Of a stretch of 64,000 bases of DNA, positions 26,550-35,825 are shown piece after piece. Under the pieces are notes generated by a model. It saw nothing but the letters and a program-made list of their open reading frames with translations. It ran no database searches and was not told the DNA's origin. The translations under genes were made by a program, and so were the position numbers. The DNA lies in NCBI GenBank assembly GCA_002359215.1, contig DEMN01000001.1, forward strand, positions 98,913 through 162,912. The letters run 5' to 3'. Origin of the DNA: Flavobacteriales bacterium UBA2669. Its GTDB lineage: Bacteria > Bacteroidota > Bacteroidia > Flavobacteriales_E > Vicingaceae. Numbering within the stretch: position 1 is the first letter of the stretch; every line of letters starts with the position of its first letter.

Positions 26550-28139
26550 CTAAAAATCACTATACCTGTTGGTAATGGCTGTTTTTAAACCAATAAAAAA
26601 CATGTTGGAAGAAAGGTCAGCATAATTATTCGTGAACGTTCTATTGGTTACTCCAGCTTGCAAAATCATGTTCGATTTTGGATTTAACACATAAGAGATT
26701 TTTACAGTATTGTTTACAATATTGGTTTTTAATCCGTTAAGGGTGTAGTATCCGTAATCGTCTTCACGGTTGTTATAAGGTTGGTAAACATCCTGACCTA
26801 AAGAATAGCCGTTGGTATCTAAACCTACTTTTGCTAATGTGCTGTGCAGTTCAAAAATCCAACGTTTTTTGGCATAAAAAGCTGAGGCAGTTATTTCTTT
26901 AAAATTTGCTCCTAGTGGATGAGCTAACGGAGCATTAAAATGTGCATAGTTTTGAAGCGTGCTTACATTGGTACTTCTATAAAAATAACTGTAAGTAAAC
27001 GGTCTTACTTCGTTGTATTCTAATTGTAAACGCAATCTTTTAATGTTGAGTGGTTCTATAAATTTTAATCCGGCTTGAACGCCATATTTATTTGCCCACC
27101 AACCGTTTCCAGCTTTTAATTCTTCCAACAAAAATTCATCAAATAATAATTGGCCGTAAAAGATGTATTTTTTTAGAATACGCATTTTTATACTTCCTCC
27201 CATTAGTGCATTATCAGATGAACCCAAAGCATATTCAGTAGAACGTAAAAAGATAATAGGATTTAAGTAAGATAAATCATACCCTCTGTAAAACTCTTTT
27301 TCTTGAGATTGAAATACAATGCTCTCAAAAAAGCCTAAGTTCAACCATTTGGTAACATTCATGTTTAAGTAGTGTGTAGTAGCAAACTTTTGCATGTAAT
27401 TACTGTAAATTCCGTCAGTAAAACGAATGTCTTGATGATTAGAATACAACGCCATATATTTAATTTTCCAAATGTTGGCAGTAACTTTTAAGTAAGGATA
27501 ACTGTTGGCAAAATCAGATAATAAAAGTGAACGATAGCCATCACCAATAAAATGCTTGCCGTAACCTGCTTGTATGGTAAAAACATCGTTGGGTGTAAAG
27601 GTTAAATTTCCTTGAGAAAAAATGGCAGCATCATTTTTTGTATAACCATACCCCGGACTAATATGCTTGGTTTGAATCATTGCATCAATATAGCTAGGAT
27701 AAGTGGAATAATCGTAAAGAAAAGCAAATTCGGCACTCCATTTTTCGCCTAAAGCAGCTTGTAGTTGAACTCCGGCACTAGTTTCTAATAAATTTTCACT
27801 GTAATTGTCAGCTTTTTCTAGAGTGCTTATGGCGTTTATAATAGGGTTGATGTTAAAGTAGAAATTACCTTGTTTTTCGATAAGATGTTGATTGAATAGT
27901 TGATTGACAAACCCTTTTGAAGTACTTAATTGCAATTGAGAGATGGTAGTATCGTAAGGAATAATTCTGTCAACTTCTTTTTTGTTATAAGGTTTTATTG
28001 CTGCATGAAAATCAACAGCGGTATCTAAATGATTTAAATATAGGTATTCAAAAGTACGTTCGTTATTAATATTAAAATTTTGTGCTAATACAGATTGAAA
28101 AGCACTTAATAATAAGAATATGTAGAGGAGTACTCTCAT
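26550..28139 (-). CDS. Outer-membrane beta-barrel protein, RemB/Wzi-like (paralogue 1)
   Basis: The 529-residue protein has a signal peptide ending SVLAQ at about residue 19. The mature protein is rich in alternating aromatic and polar strands, ending IGLKTAITNRYSDF with a C-terminal Phe typical of outer-membrane barrels. Motifs such as GYGKHFIGDGYRSLLLSDF and YNEVRPFTYSYF are shared with the paralogue at 29182 and with proteins annotated as capsule-assembly Wzi or gliding protein RemB. Its start overlaps the end of the WecA-like gene by 4 bases (ATGA), so it is translationally coupled. A role in anchoring or presenting a surface polysaccharide is inference from context. Confidence 0.72.
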   Translation of the reverse strand: MRVLLYIFLLLSAFQSVLAQNFNINNERTFEYLYLNHLDTAVDFHAAIKPYNKKEVDRIIPYDTTISQLQLSTSKGFVNQLFNQHLIEKQGNFYFNINPIINAISTLEKADNYSENLLETSAGVQLQAALGEKWSAEFAFLYDYSTYPSYIDAMIQTKHISPGYGYTKNDAAIFSQGNLTFTPNDVFTIQAGYGKHFIGDGYRSLLLSDFANSYPYLKVTANIWKIKYMALYSNHQDIRFTDGIYSNYMQKFATTHYLNMNVTKWLNLGFFESIVFQSQEKEFYRGYDLSYLNPIIFLRSTEYALGSSDNALMGGSIKMRILKKYIFYGQLLFDEFLLEELKAGNGWWANKYGVQAGLKFIEPLNIKRLRLQLEYNEVRPFTYSYFYRSTNVSTLQNYAHFNAPLAHPLGANFKEITASAFYAKKRWIFELHSTLAKVGLDTNGYSLGQDVYQPYNNREDDYGYYTLNGLKTNIVNNTVKISYVLNPKSNMILQAGVTNRTFTNNYADLSSNMFFIGLKTAITNRYSDF

Positions 28140-29179
28140 TTTTTCTTTTTCAGTTTAAATAGGAAAGGAATTTGAGTAGATAGAATTACAAAGGCTGTAA
28201 GTGTAATAAAAGCGTAACTTGGGTTGAATTGTTGAGCAAAAACTGCTCCTCCAACTATTAATATATTAAACAAATAGATAACAATTACTGTCTGTCTGTG
28301 TGATAAACCTAAATCTAATAATCTGTGATGTATATGATTTCTGTCGGCACGAAAAGGAGAAACCCCACTTAAAATTCTGATGGTAAAAACCCTGATGGTA
28401 TCTACTAAAGGATATACCAAAATAGACATGGCTAAAATTGGTTTGGAAATATTTTGTATTATATTAGGTAAGTCGGTGGCTTTATATTCTACCATTTCAA
28501 TGGCTAATACCGCCATTAAGAACCCTATAGTAAGTGACCCCGAATCGCCCATAAACACTTTTGCGGGATTAAAATTAAACCTTAAAAAACCCAATAAGCT
28601 TCCAGCTATAGCAAAGGAAAGTACGGCATAAATCCAATCGTTGGCAAAATAAAACCAAGCCCCAAAAAATGAAGCGGCAATTAAGCCAACACCTGCTGCC
28701 AAACCATCTACACCATCAATTAAATTAAAGGCATTGATAATAACAATATAGGTAAATATAGAGAGCATAATTCCTACATATTCAGGGATTTCTCTTATGC
28801 CAAATAAGCCGTGCAAACTGGTAAGTTTAACATTAGCCATAAAAACCATAATAAAAGCACAGAACAAATGTGCAGCTAATTTTTTTGCAGGTGCAGTACC
28901 AATAATATCGTCTTTCATTCCCACAAAAAACATAATAAGCATGGAAGGGACAAGGTATTTAATAACTCCTATTTCTTTAATAGGCAACCAAAGTAAAAAC
29001 GAAAAAAGTATGCCTGCAAAAATCATCATCCCTCCCATGGAAGGTGTTTTTTCACTATGAATTTTTCTACTTTCTGTGGGGTCATCAAACAAATGCTTCA
29101 TTTTAGCAATAGTAATGAAAGATGGAGTTGCAAGCAACACAATCAAAAAAGACGTAATTATCGGTAAAATGATTTCCAT
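28136..29179 (-). CDS. WecA/TagO-like polyprenyl-phosphate GlcNAc-1-phosphate transferase
   Basis: The 347-residue integral membrane protein has about ten transmembrane segments. It belongs to the MraY/WecA family, which transfers a sugar phosphate to a polyprenyl phosphate to start a surface glycan. NAFNLIDGVDGLAAGV carries the family Asp residues, VFMGDSGSLTIGF the second Asp motif, and NHIHHRLLDLG the WecA-type His motif, which argues against MraY. The exact sugar is not determined by sequence. It lies between two RemB/Wzi-like barrels, 2 bases after one and overlapping the other by 4, so the three genes form one operon. Confidence 0.9.
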   Translation of the reverse strand: MEIILPIITSFLIVLLATPSFITIAKMKHLFDDPTESRKIHSEKTPSMGGMMIFAGILFSFLLWLPIKEIGVIKYLVPSMLIMFFVGMKDDIIGTAPAKKLAAHLFCAFIMVFMANVKLTSLHGLFGIREIPEYVGIMLSIFTYIVIINAFNLIDGVDGLAAGVGLIAASFFGAWFYFANDWIYAVLSFAIAGSLLGFLRFNFNPAKVFMGDSGSLTIGFLMAVLAIEMVEYKATDLPNIIQNISKPILAMSILVYPLVDTIRVFTIRILSGVSPFRADRNHIHHRLLDLGLSHRQTVIVIYLFNILIVGGAVFAQQFNPSYAFITLTAFVILSTQIPFLFKLKKKK

Positions 29180-29181
29180 AA

Positions 29182-30756
29182 TTAAATATCGCTGTATAAA
29201 TTTCTTAATGAAGTTCTTAATGCAAAGTAAATATAATTTGTTTTATGTTCTCCAAAATCAGTTGTTAGTGTTCTTTGGGAGATGCCTAACATTAACGCCA
29301 TATTATTTTTTGGGTTAATTAAAAAACCGGCATGTGCCTGAATGTTTATTAAATCTGCTGTTTCCGGAACGATTGAAATAGTATTTTCGTTGCTTACAAA
29401 TATGTTATTTCCTTCAGAGCTTAGTTTAGCATAATTTACTTTTGTTTGCACAAATAATCGTTTGTATTTATAATTCATTATCCCAACCATTTCGTCAAAG
29501 TTAGCTCCATAAGGATGAGTTAAAGGTTCATTAAAATGGGAATAATTTTGTAGTGCAATAGCATTGCTGTAAGTGTAGGGTTCTACATGGTTATATTCGG
29601 CCTGTAAGGTTAATCCCGTAATGCCAAAAAACTTTACCCCTGCCTGATAACCTGTTTTTGTATGATTTTTATTACCATCATATAATAACTGACCGTAAAT
29701 AATGGTGTTGATTGGCAATTTAATTTTTGAGTTAAGACCCAATTGAGAATTGTTTTTACCATCAAAACCTGTAACCAACGTATTCGCAAACAATATAGGG
29801 TTTAACTGCATAAAATTGTAAGGTTTTGTGCCACTGCTGTCTTCTGTTTGCCATATTGTTGATTCAAAAAATCCTAAATGAAGCCATTTGGTAGCTATCC
29901 AACTTAAATAATGTACTGACATGCTTTTACGCATAAATAGTTCCTCAGGAGTAGAACCTTGTCCTCTTCTATCGAGGCTCGATAATCCGGTGTTTACTTT
30001 GGTATATTGAAATTGCTTTTTTTTACCAAACCAAGCTGTAGCTTTGTAATACGGATAATGATAAGCATAATCCGAAAGAAGAATGGAGCGATAACCATCT
30101 CCTACAAATTGTTTATCGTTGCCCAACTGAAAGTTAAATCGTTTACTAGGAGAGTAGGAAATATAAGAAGTTGCAGCGTTGTAGTCAAAACCATTATCTT
30201 TAAAACGTTTTACTCTTCCTTGTCCCGGAACAACATTGTTTGAGCGTACATAAGTTGCCATGTAATCGGGGAAAACAGCTTGGTTTTCATACAAAGCAGT
30301 TTGGAAAGAAAATTTTTCGCCAATATGTCCTTTAGCAATAATTCCTCTGGTATTTACATAAAGCGTTTGCTCTTTATTGAGAGATTCTCCATCTTGTCCC
30401 ATCTCCAAATTAAGTAAAGGATCTATAGTAAGGTAGAAATCGCCTGTATCAACTCGCACAAAATTTTCGTGAAATAGTTTTCTGGAAAACCAAGATTTAT
30501 CTTTAAGATAAGTCTTGTTTACATTGATGAGGTAGTCATTTTGTTCTCGATTATTAAGTAAAGAAAAACTATCAGTTGTTGCTTTAGATTGTAGAATAGG
30601 TAAAAAAGAAGTGTGCACATTATTTTCTAATGCATTAAATTCTTTTTGATTAACCAAGTTAAACTCTCGGTTGAGCGGTAAATTCAACTGCTGAGCTTGA
30701 GCCGACAAAAACCCAATTAATAAAAGAAAGAAGATGATGCGGTAATGCTTACTCAT
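29182..30756 (-). CDS. Outer-membrane beta-barrel protein, RemB/Wzi-like (paralogue 2)
   Basis: The 524-residue protein has a signal peptide ending SAQAQ at about residue 22. It shares with the 26550 protein the segment GNDKQFVGDGYRSILLSDYAY, the pattern WLHLGFFES, AEYNHVEPYTYS and a C-terminal RTSLRNLYSDI; the two are clear paralogues. A barrel in the outer membrane is expected. It is the first gene of the operon, with a TAGCTTTG promoter box 37 bases upstream. RemB-like proteins have been tied to gliding and Wzi to capsule attachment; either role is possible here. Confidence 0.72.
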   Translation of the reverse strand: MSKHYRIIFFLLLIGFLSAQAQQLNLPLNREFNLVNQKEFNALENNVHTSFLPILQSKATTDSFSLLNNREQNDYLINVNKTYLKDKSWFSRKLFHENFVRVDTGDFYLTIDPLLNLEMGQDGESLNKEQTLYVNTRGIIAKGHIGEKFSFQTALYENQAVFPDYMATYVRSNNVVPGQGRVKRFKDNGFDYNAATSYISYSPSKRFNFQLGNDKQFVGDGYRSILLSDYAYHYPYYKATAWFGKKKQFQYTKVNTGLSSLDRRGQGSTPEELFMRKSMSVHYLSWIATKWLHLGFFESTIWQTEDSSGTKPYNFMQLNPILFANTLVTGFDGKNNSQLGLNSKIKLPINTIIYGQLLYDGNKNHTKTGYQAGVKFFGITGLTLQAEYNHVEPYTYSNAIALQNYSHFNEPLTHPYGANFDEMVGIMNYKYKRLFVQTKVNYAKLSSEGNNIFVSNENTISIVPETADLINIQAHAGFLINPKNNMALMLGISQRTLTTDFGEHKTNYIYFALRTSLRNLYSDI

Positions 30757-30793
30757 TAGTTTTAGTACTCAAAATAACCTTAAAATCAGGCAC

Positions 30794-30801
30794 CAAAGCT
30801 A
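30794..30801 (-). promoter_or_regulatory. -7 promoter box of the RemB/WecA operon
   Basis: TAGCTTTG on the minus strand matches TAnnTTTG. It lies in the 67-base gap after the thioredoxin gene and so could give the downstream operon its own promoter. Confidence 0.45.
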
Positions 30802-30823
30802 ATGAACTTTTTTAAGATATGTA

Positions 30824-31120
30824 TCAGCTATGCTGATTAATAATTTGTATCAACTGACTGGCATCAATCACACCTGATTGTCGCCAAAGCTGTTTGCCAT
30901 TTTTAAATAAAATTAGTGTGGGAACACCTCTTACCTGATAAGCTGTAGCAGCTTGTTGGTTTTTATCTACATCAATTTTTAAAACACGGGCTTTGCCTTG
31001 TACTTGTTTTGCCACATCATCCAAAATTGGCGACATGGCTTTGCACGGACCACACCAAGTAGCAAAGAAATCTACTAAAACGGGCTGGTCGGAATTAATA
31101 ATTTCATTAAATGTTGCCAT
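30824..31120 (-). CDS. Thioredoxin
   Basis: The 98-residue single-domain thioredoxin has the active site WCGPC (Cys23, Cys26), in FFATWCGPCKAMSPILD, and the cis-proline region VRGVPTLILFKNG. No signal peptide, so cytoplasmic. It ends a three-gene operon after a DUF6132 membrane protein and a DUF3365 lipoprotein, with a gap of only 10 bases. The arrangement suggests redox work, although the two other products act in or outside the membrane. Confidence 0.93.
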   Translation of the reverse strand: MATFNEIINSDQPVLVDFFATWCGPCKAMSPILDDVAKQVQGKARVLKIDVDKNQQAATAYQVRGVPTLILFKNGKQLWRQSGVIDASQLIQIINQHS

Positions 31121-31130
31121 AGGGAATTAG

Positions 31131-31772
31131 TTATTTAAAAGTGATGCTCCAAATCCCTCTAAACTCATCAATATCAAAATTAACTGCTTTATCGTTAGGA
31201 TAAAGTGCCAAAATAGATTTGTAATCGGTTTCGCTTACTGTTTTTCCAACTGTTCCGTGGCAAGTAACACAAAGTGGTTGTAAATGGATAGGAGCGTAAA
31301 AGCTTACTGTATTATCGGTATTTCGTTTTACTTCAGGAAATAAATCTTCGGTAATTTTTGAAGTGTTTAGATAATAGTCAATCATTTCTTGCTCGGAAGC
31401 ATTGGGTTTGTTTTTCTCATTTCGTAGTTTGTGGCTGGTTCTTTTAATGCTAACATCATAATGTTTTTCAAGCGAATCAACAATAATACTTTCATTTACA
31501 TTACAGAATTTAACAGCATTGGTTACACCACCTTCGCTCATGGCTTTTTTTAAACTTCCGCTCAATGCCTTAAATGTTTGTTGAGCAATTTCTTGTCCTT
31601 TTAGTGTGTAAGCTTGACTTTCTTCTATGGTAAGTTCTTCAACACCTTCAGCAATTTGCTTCGGTTGATCTTCCATTGTTGCAACTTTTTGTTGTTCGGC
31701 AGTTTTTTCATTGCCACAAGCTAGTAATGCTGTAATGGCAGTAGTATACACTAAATAGGAAAGTTTATTCAT
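31131..31772 (-). CDS. DUF3365 lipoprotein with one heme-binding CxxCH motif
   Basis: I start this at the ATG at 31772 (213 residues), since MNKLSYLVYTTAITALLACG is a complete lipoprotein signal with the cysteine at residue 19. The longer reading frame adds 14 residues without signal character. The mature part matches the DUF3365 (Tll0287-like) heme-sensor fold: a helix containing AVKFCNVN, RTSHKLRNEKNKPNASEQEM in the middle, and CVTCHG, a CxxCH c-type heme site. It probably binds heme in the periplasm and senses redox state or small ligands (inference). The start lies 8 bases inside the DUF6132 gene. Confidence 0.82.
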   Translation of the reverse strand: MNKLSYLVYTTAITALLACGNEKTAEQQKVATMEDQPKQIAEGVEELTIEESQAYTLKGQEIAQQTFKALSGSLKKAMSEGGVTNAVKFCNVNESIIVDSLEKHYDVSIKRTSHKLRNEKNKPNASEQEMIDYYLNTSKITEDLFPEVKRNTDNTVSFYAPIHLQPLCVTCHGTVGKTVSETDYKSILALYPNDKAVNFDIDEFRGIWSITFK

Positions 31773-31989
31773 GGTCTGTTTTATTTTCTTTTTTGTTAAA
31801 TTTATCGTTAGCAAAATCGCCCACTAACCAACCCATAAATGCTCCATAGGCAGCTGTTCTGTACCAAACAGAAGTAATGGCACACGAGCCACTTTCGCAA
31901 CCGATAAAATACCAATATGCATATCCGGCAGCAGCACCTAAAAAAGCTACAAGAAAAGAAATTTTATGGTTTTTTATCCAGTTGAGCAT
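31765..31989 (-). CDS. DUF6132 small membrane protein
   Basis: The 74-residue protein has two hydrophobic segments (about residues 10-28 and 45-58). A central GCESGSCAITSVWYRTAAYG carries two cysteines four apart and matches the DUF6132 family of Bacteroidota. Its function is unknown. Family members often sit beside thioredoxin- or sulfur-related genes, and here a DUF3365 heme lipoprotein and a thioredoxin follow in the same operon. The short basic/acidic C-terminus is probably cytoplasmic. Confidence 0.75.
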   Translation of the reverse strand: MLNWIKNHKISFLVAFLGAAAGYAYWYFIGCESGSCAITSVWYRTAAYGAFMGWLVGDFANDKFNKKENKTDHE

Positions 31990-32011
31990 AAGAAGTTAAT
32001 TAATGATAACA

Positions 32012-32019
32012 CAAAGTTA
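32012..32019 (-). promoter_or_regulatory. -7 promoter box of the DUF6132/DUF3365/trx operon
   Basis: TAACTTTG on the minus strand matches TAnnTTTG, 22 bases before the DUF6132 start. No clear -33 element. Confidence 0.5.
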
Positions 32020-32116
32020 CTCAATTTCCAATATCTATTAATTGTTGGATTTGAATTTAACTTATTTTAAAAGTTGTAAATTAGCCGACAAGATTTAAAA
32101 CAACACAAAACAACAG

Positions 32117-33319
32117 TTGAATTTTCCGTTTTACATAGCAAAAAGGTACTTTATTGCAAAGAAATCGCATAATGTTATTAATATTATTTCGTGGATTTCG
32201 GTGCTTGGTATTGCTGTAGGAACGTTGGCGTTGGTAATTGTACTTTCTGCTTTTAACGGACTGGAAGATTTGGTGGAAAAGCTTTATGCTTCATTCGATC
32301 CGGATATAAAAATTGAAGCTACCAAAGGAAAAACATTTGAAGTGACTGATTTTCCTAAAGACAAAATTTTGCAATTAGATGAAGTTGCATTTTATAATCA
32401 TGCAGTGGAGGATGTAGTGTTGGTGAAATACATGGAGAAACAAACCATTGCTACTTTAAAAGGTGTTGAACCGCAGTTTTATGAAATGACTGGTTTAGAT
32501 ACATTAATGATTGAAGGACAAGTGATGAAGGACGATTCCAACAAAATAGTATTGGGTTATGGAATTGCTGATAAATTATCTTTGTATTTACATAATATGG
32601 TGGTGGAACAAGTGAGTATTATTGTCCCAAAAAAAGGTTTAGCAAAAGCTTTTGTTCCAACGGACGAGTTTACCCGAAAATTTGCTATTCCAACAGGTAT
32701 TTTTTCTGTAAATCCTGATTTTGATACTAAATATGTAGTTACTCCTTTAAGGTTTGCTCAAAAAGTACTTTCTTACGAAGGAAAAATATCATCTGTAGAA
32801 TTAGGATTGAAATCAGGAGTAAATCATGAAAAAGCAAAAGAAAAAATACAACTTATTTTGGGTGATGATTATGTAGTAAAAACTCGACATGAGCTGAATG
32901 AGTTAATATTTAAAACCAACAAAACTGAAAAATGGATTACGTTCCTTATCTTAACTTTTATATTGATAATTGCTTCTTTTAATATTATTGGTTCACTTAC
33001 CATGTTGATTATTGATAAGAAAAAAGACATTTGGATTTTACGTACCATGGGAGCTTCTAGGAAAACTATTAAGCGGTTATTTTTTATGGAGGGAATGATT
33101 ATTAATTTAGCCGGAGCCATCTCTGGAATGGTGCTGGGAGCTATTGTTTGTTGGTTACAAATACAGTTTGGTTTATTAAGGTTGGAGGGCAGTGTGGTAG
33201 AATTTTACCCTATAAAATTAGAGTTGTTAGATTTTATTTATATTACTATTATTGTTTTGATAATTGGTTTTTTAGCTTCATGGTATCCGGTAAGGGTGCT
33301 TACTAAAAAGCATCTTTAA
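32117..33319 (+). CDS. LolC/E-type ABC transporter permease
   Basis: The 400-residue inner-membrane protein has the MacB/LolC layout: one transmembrane segment near residues 22-48, a periplasmic domain to about 265, then three FtsX-type transmembrane segments. The FtsX motif is WILRTMGASRKTIKRLFFMEG. Such proteins release lipoproteins from the inner membrane for transport to the outer membrane. The start is a TTG at 32117: the N-terminus FPFYIAKRY is the usual beginning of the family and no ATG is available. The ATPase LolD is not in the window. Its 3' end overlaps dusB by 4 bases, convergently. Confidence 0.83.
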   Translation: MNFPFYIAKRYFIAKKSHNVINIISWISVLGIAVGTLALVIVLSAFNGLEDLVEKLYASFDPDIKIEATKGKTFEVTDFPKDKILQLDEVAFYNHAVEDVVLVKYMEKQTIATLKGVEPQFYEMTGLDTLMIEGQVMKDDSNKIVLGYGIADKLSLYLHNMVVEQVSIIVPKKGLAKAFVPTDEFTRKFAIPTGIFSVNPDFDTKYVVTPLRFAQKVLSYEGKISSVELGLKSGVNHEKAKEKIQLILGDDYVVKTRHELNELIFKTNKTEKWITFLILTFILIIASFNIIGSLTMLIIDKKKDIWILRTMGASRKTIKRLFFMEGMIINLAGAISGMVLGAIVCWLQIQFGLLRLEGSVVEFYPIKLELLDFIYITIIVLIIGFLASWYPVRVLTKKHL

Positions 33320-34296
33320 TAACTCAATGCAGTAGCAATTTCATCCAAGGTTTGAAATAAAATTTCGGGATTAGTTTCGGTAACTAATTTTATTCTGAAT
33401 TCTTTTAAGTGAGGAATTCCTTTAAAATAATTAGCATAATGTCTTCGCATTTCAACAATGCCTAATTTTTCGCCTTTCCATTTTATAGACATTTCTAAAT
33501 GGCGTTTGGCAACATTTATACGTTGTTCTATGGTTGGCGGAGCAAGATGTTCTCCGGTAGCCATAAAATGCTTAATCTCATTAAAAATCCAAGGATAACC
33601 AATACTTGCCCTGCCTATCATTACACCATCTACATCGTATCTGTTTTTATTTTCCAATGCTTTTTCGGGGGTGTCGACATCTCCATTTCCAAAAACAGGA
33701 ATATGCATTCTTGGGTTGTTTTTTACTTCACCAATTAAGGTCCAGTCGGCTTCTCCTTTGTACATTTGTTTTCTGGTTCTACCGTGAATAGAGATGGCTT
33801 GTATGCCAACATCTTGCAACCTTTCTGCTACTTCCACAATGTATTTGGTGCTTTCGTCCCAACCTAAACGGGTTTTTACGGTAACAGGTAAATGTGTAGA
33901 TTTTACAATCTCGGCAGTCATTTTTACCATTTTAGGAATATCTTGCAAAATACCCGCTCCGGAACCTTTACAGGCTACTTTTTTTACCGGACAGCCATAA
34001 TTAATATCAATAATATCAGGGTTAGCTTGGGTGGTTACTTCTGTTGCCTGACGCATGGATTCAATATCATTTCCGAAAATCTGAATGCCAATGGGGCGTT
34101 CGTATTCAAAAATATCGAGCTTTTTTACACTTTTTGCAGCATCTCTAATTAGTCCTTCTGAGGAAATAAACTCTGTGTACATTAAATCAGCACCATTCTC
34201 TTTACATAACGCACGAAAAGGTGGATCGCTAACATCTTCCATTGGAGCAAGTAAAAGTGGGAACTCACCAAGTTCTATATCGCCTATTTTTGCCAT
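33316..34296 (-). CDS. tRNA-dihydrouridine synthase (DusB type)
   Basis: This 326-residue FMN enzyme reduces uridines in tRNA D-loops. Motifs are LLLAPMEDVSDPPFR at the start of the TIM barrel, the catalytic Cys102 in INYGCPVKKV, KTRLGWD, and SIHGRTRKQMYKG. The last matches the DusB group. Length is normal. A TAATTTTG box lies 18 bases upstream of the ATG. Confidence 0.93.
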   Translation of the reverse strand: MAKIGDIELGEFPLLLAPMEDVSDPPFRALCKENGADLMYTEFISSEGLIRDAAKSVKKLDIFEYERPIGIQIFGNDIESMRQATEVTTQANPDIIDINYGCPVKKVACKGSGAGILQDIPKMVKMTAEIVKSTHLPVTVKTRLGWDESTKYIVEVAERLQDVGIQAISIHGRTRKQMYKGEADWTLIGEVKNNPRMHIPVFGNGDVDTPEKALENKNRYDVDGVMIGRASIGYPWIFNEIKHFMATGEHLAPPTIEQRINVAKRHLEMSIKWKGEKLGIVEMRRHYANYFKGIPHLKEFRIKLVTETNPEILFQTLDEIATALSY

Positions 34297-34314
34297 TGAT
34301 AAAAATAATTAGGA

Positions 34315-34322
34315 CAAAATTA
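34315..34322 (-). promoter_or_regulatory. -7 promoter box of the dus gene
   Basis: TAATTTTG on the minus strand matches TAnnTTTG, 18 bases before the start codon. An imperfect TTTC lies near the -33 position. Confidence 0.5.
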
Positions 34323-34437
34323 AGGAAATAAAAAGGATGAAAGTTGAAGGTTTGACTTTGTTGAACTCGAAAAATCGTTTGAAGTTTGAGGATTTTAATA
34401 ATTCTCACATTCACACATCAATTAATCCACACATTTA

Positions 34438-35739
34438 TCAATCCTCTTTTTTCCTTAGAATTCCTAAAATTTCTATGATATTGCCATTTTCATCTAAGCG
34501 TGGGAATACTTTTTCTTGAATCCAAATGTATTTATCTTTACCAAGTGGTTTTACTCGATAATTGAATACAGCAGCTTTTTTATCACTAAAAAATTGGTCT
34601 TTTTCTTTTTTTATTTTAGGGACATCTTCAGGATGATATAACTGAGCTACTTTTTCCTGAATTTCTTGAGAAACATTCTGGTGGGGCTTGATGCCAAAAA
34701 TTTCTTCGATAAAAGGACTTACATATTCAAAATCGGGAATGCTGCCTTTGGAGTAATTTGCTAAGTAGATGAATTCATCTAGATTGTCTAAGATAAAACG
34801 ATACTTTTCACTATTGTAAGCTATTTTTTCATCGTACTTTTTTTTTGCATCAATATTTCTTATTTGTAACAGGTAGTAATTGTTTTTTGCAGCATTAAAA
34901 GGCGATAAGGATAGATATCCCCAAAAAATTTCTCCATCGATTGTTTTAAATTGTACTTCATCATTAAAATAACCGTAATCAGTAATTTGTTGTTTAATTT
35001 CTGTACGATTTTGCTGAATGTAATCATTATTGGCAAATAATGTTTGGTAATTAGTTTTTATTACATCTTTGGCATTACTAAGATTAAAAACTTTTGAAGT
35101 TCTTTCATTAGCATCTTTAATTTCTTTAGAAAAGTAATCAACTAGTAAAAAGGCATCATTAGTAGTATTGGCAATAGACTTAAGTATAGAAGCGTTACTG
35201 TCTATTGTTCTGATTAAGTTTCTTCTTTGCATGGTTATAATAAAACTCAAAACAAAGGAGAACAAAAATAAACATATGATTAACCAAATGAAACTATAGT
35301 TTTGTTCTGAAAGTAATAAGGCAACTAAAAGGAAAGTGAAAACCACTCCGAAATAAATTGCTAGTTTTTTGTTGGTTGGAATAATAAAAAGTGTAAGATT
35401 TAAAATAACCATCATTAATACACTATAATTACCTTCAAAATTAATTTTGTAGCCAATAAATATGGTAAAACATGCTGAAAACATTAAAAAGTAAAGTAAA
35501 ATTTCGTAAATAGTTTTACTGTTTATGTTGGTGTAGGTAATACCATAAAATACAATACAAGCTAAAGGCAAACTAAAAGCCATTATTAAATTGGTAGTGT
35601 TAGTTGTAAACATACATGTAAAACAAGCATAGGCCATGGTAATAAAAAAAGCACCAATGGCACCCATTCTTGCCATTTTCTTACTTTTTTTTGCAAAACC
35701 ATTGCTATTGTTGTTTGTTTGAAAAATGTTTAACGCCAT
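34438..35739 (-). CDS. Membrane PAS-domain sensor protein without an output domain
   Basis: The 433-residue protein has about six transmembrane helices in residues 25-175 and a short linker. A first PAS domain (about 185-300, containing NTTNDAFLLVDYF) follows, and then a second PAS/PAC domain (about 310-433, containing YRFILDNLDEFIYLAN and the PAC-like KYIWIQEKVFPRLDENGNI). The reading frame stops just after the second PAC. No kinase, GGDEF, EAL or HTH domain follows, and the 140 downstream bases contain no continuation. It may signal through a partner protein or be a shortened histidine kinase. Not clearly in an operon. Confidence 0.78.
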   Translation of the reverse strand: MALNIFQTNNNSNGFAKKSKKMARMGAIGAFFITMAYACFTCMFTTNTTNLIMAFSLPLACIVFYGITYTNINSKTIYEILLYFLMFSACFTIFIGYKINFEGNYSVLMMVILNLTLFIIPTNKKLAIYFGVVFTFLLVALLLSEQNYSFIWLIICLFLFSFVLSFIITMQRRNLIRTIDSNASILKSIANTTNDAFLLVDYFSKEIKDANERTSKVFNLSNAKDVIKTNYQTLFANNDYIQQNRTEIKQQITDYGYFNDEVQFKTIDGEIFWGYLSLSPFNAAKNNYYLLQIRNIDAKKKYDEKIAYNSEKYRFILDNLDEFIYLANYSKGSIPDFEYVSPFIEEIFGIKPHQNVSQEIQEKVAQLYHPEDVPKIKKEKDQFFSDKKAAVFNYRVKPLGKDKYIWIQEKVFPRLDENGNIIEILGILRKKED

Positions 35740-35825
35740 ATTTTTTGTATAAATTAGGTTTTAATGAGTATAAATATACATAATTCACATTTAAAAAGCC
35801 AAATAATTTTTTAGTCTTTATGTTT

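Noticed and set aside
31773..31814. Longer start of the DUF3365 lipoprotein
   Set aside because: The added 14 residues are charged and would hide the lipoprotein signal that begins at 31772.
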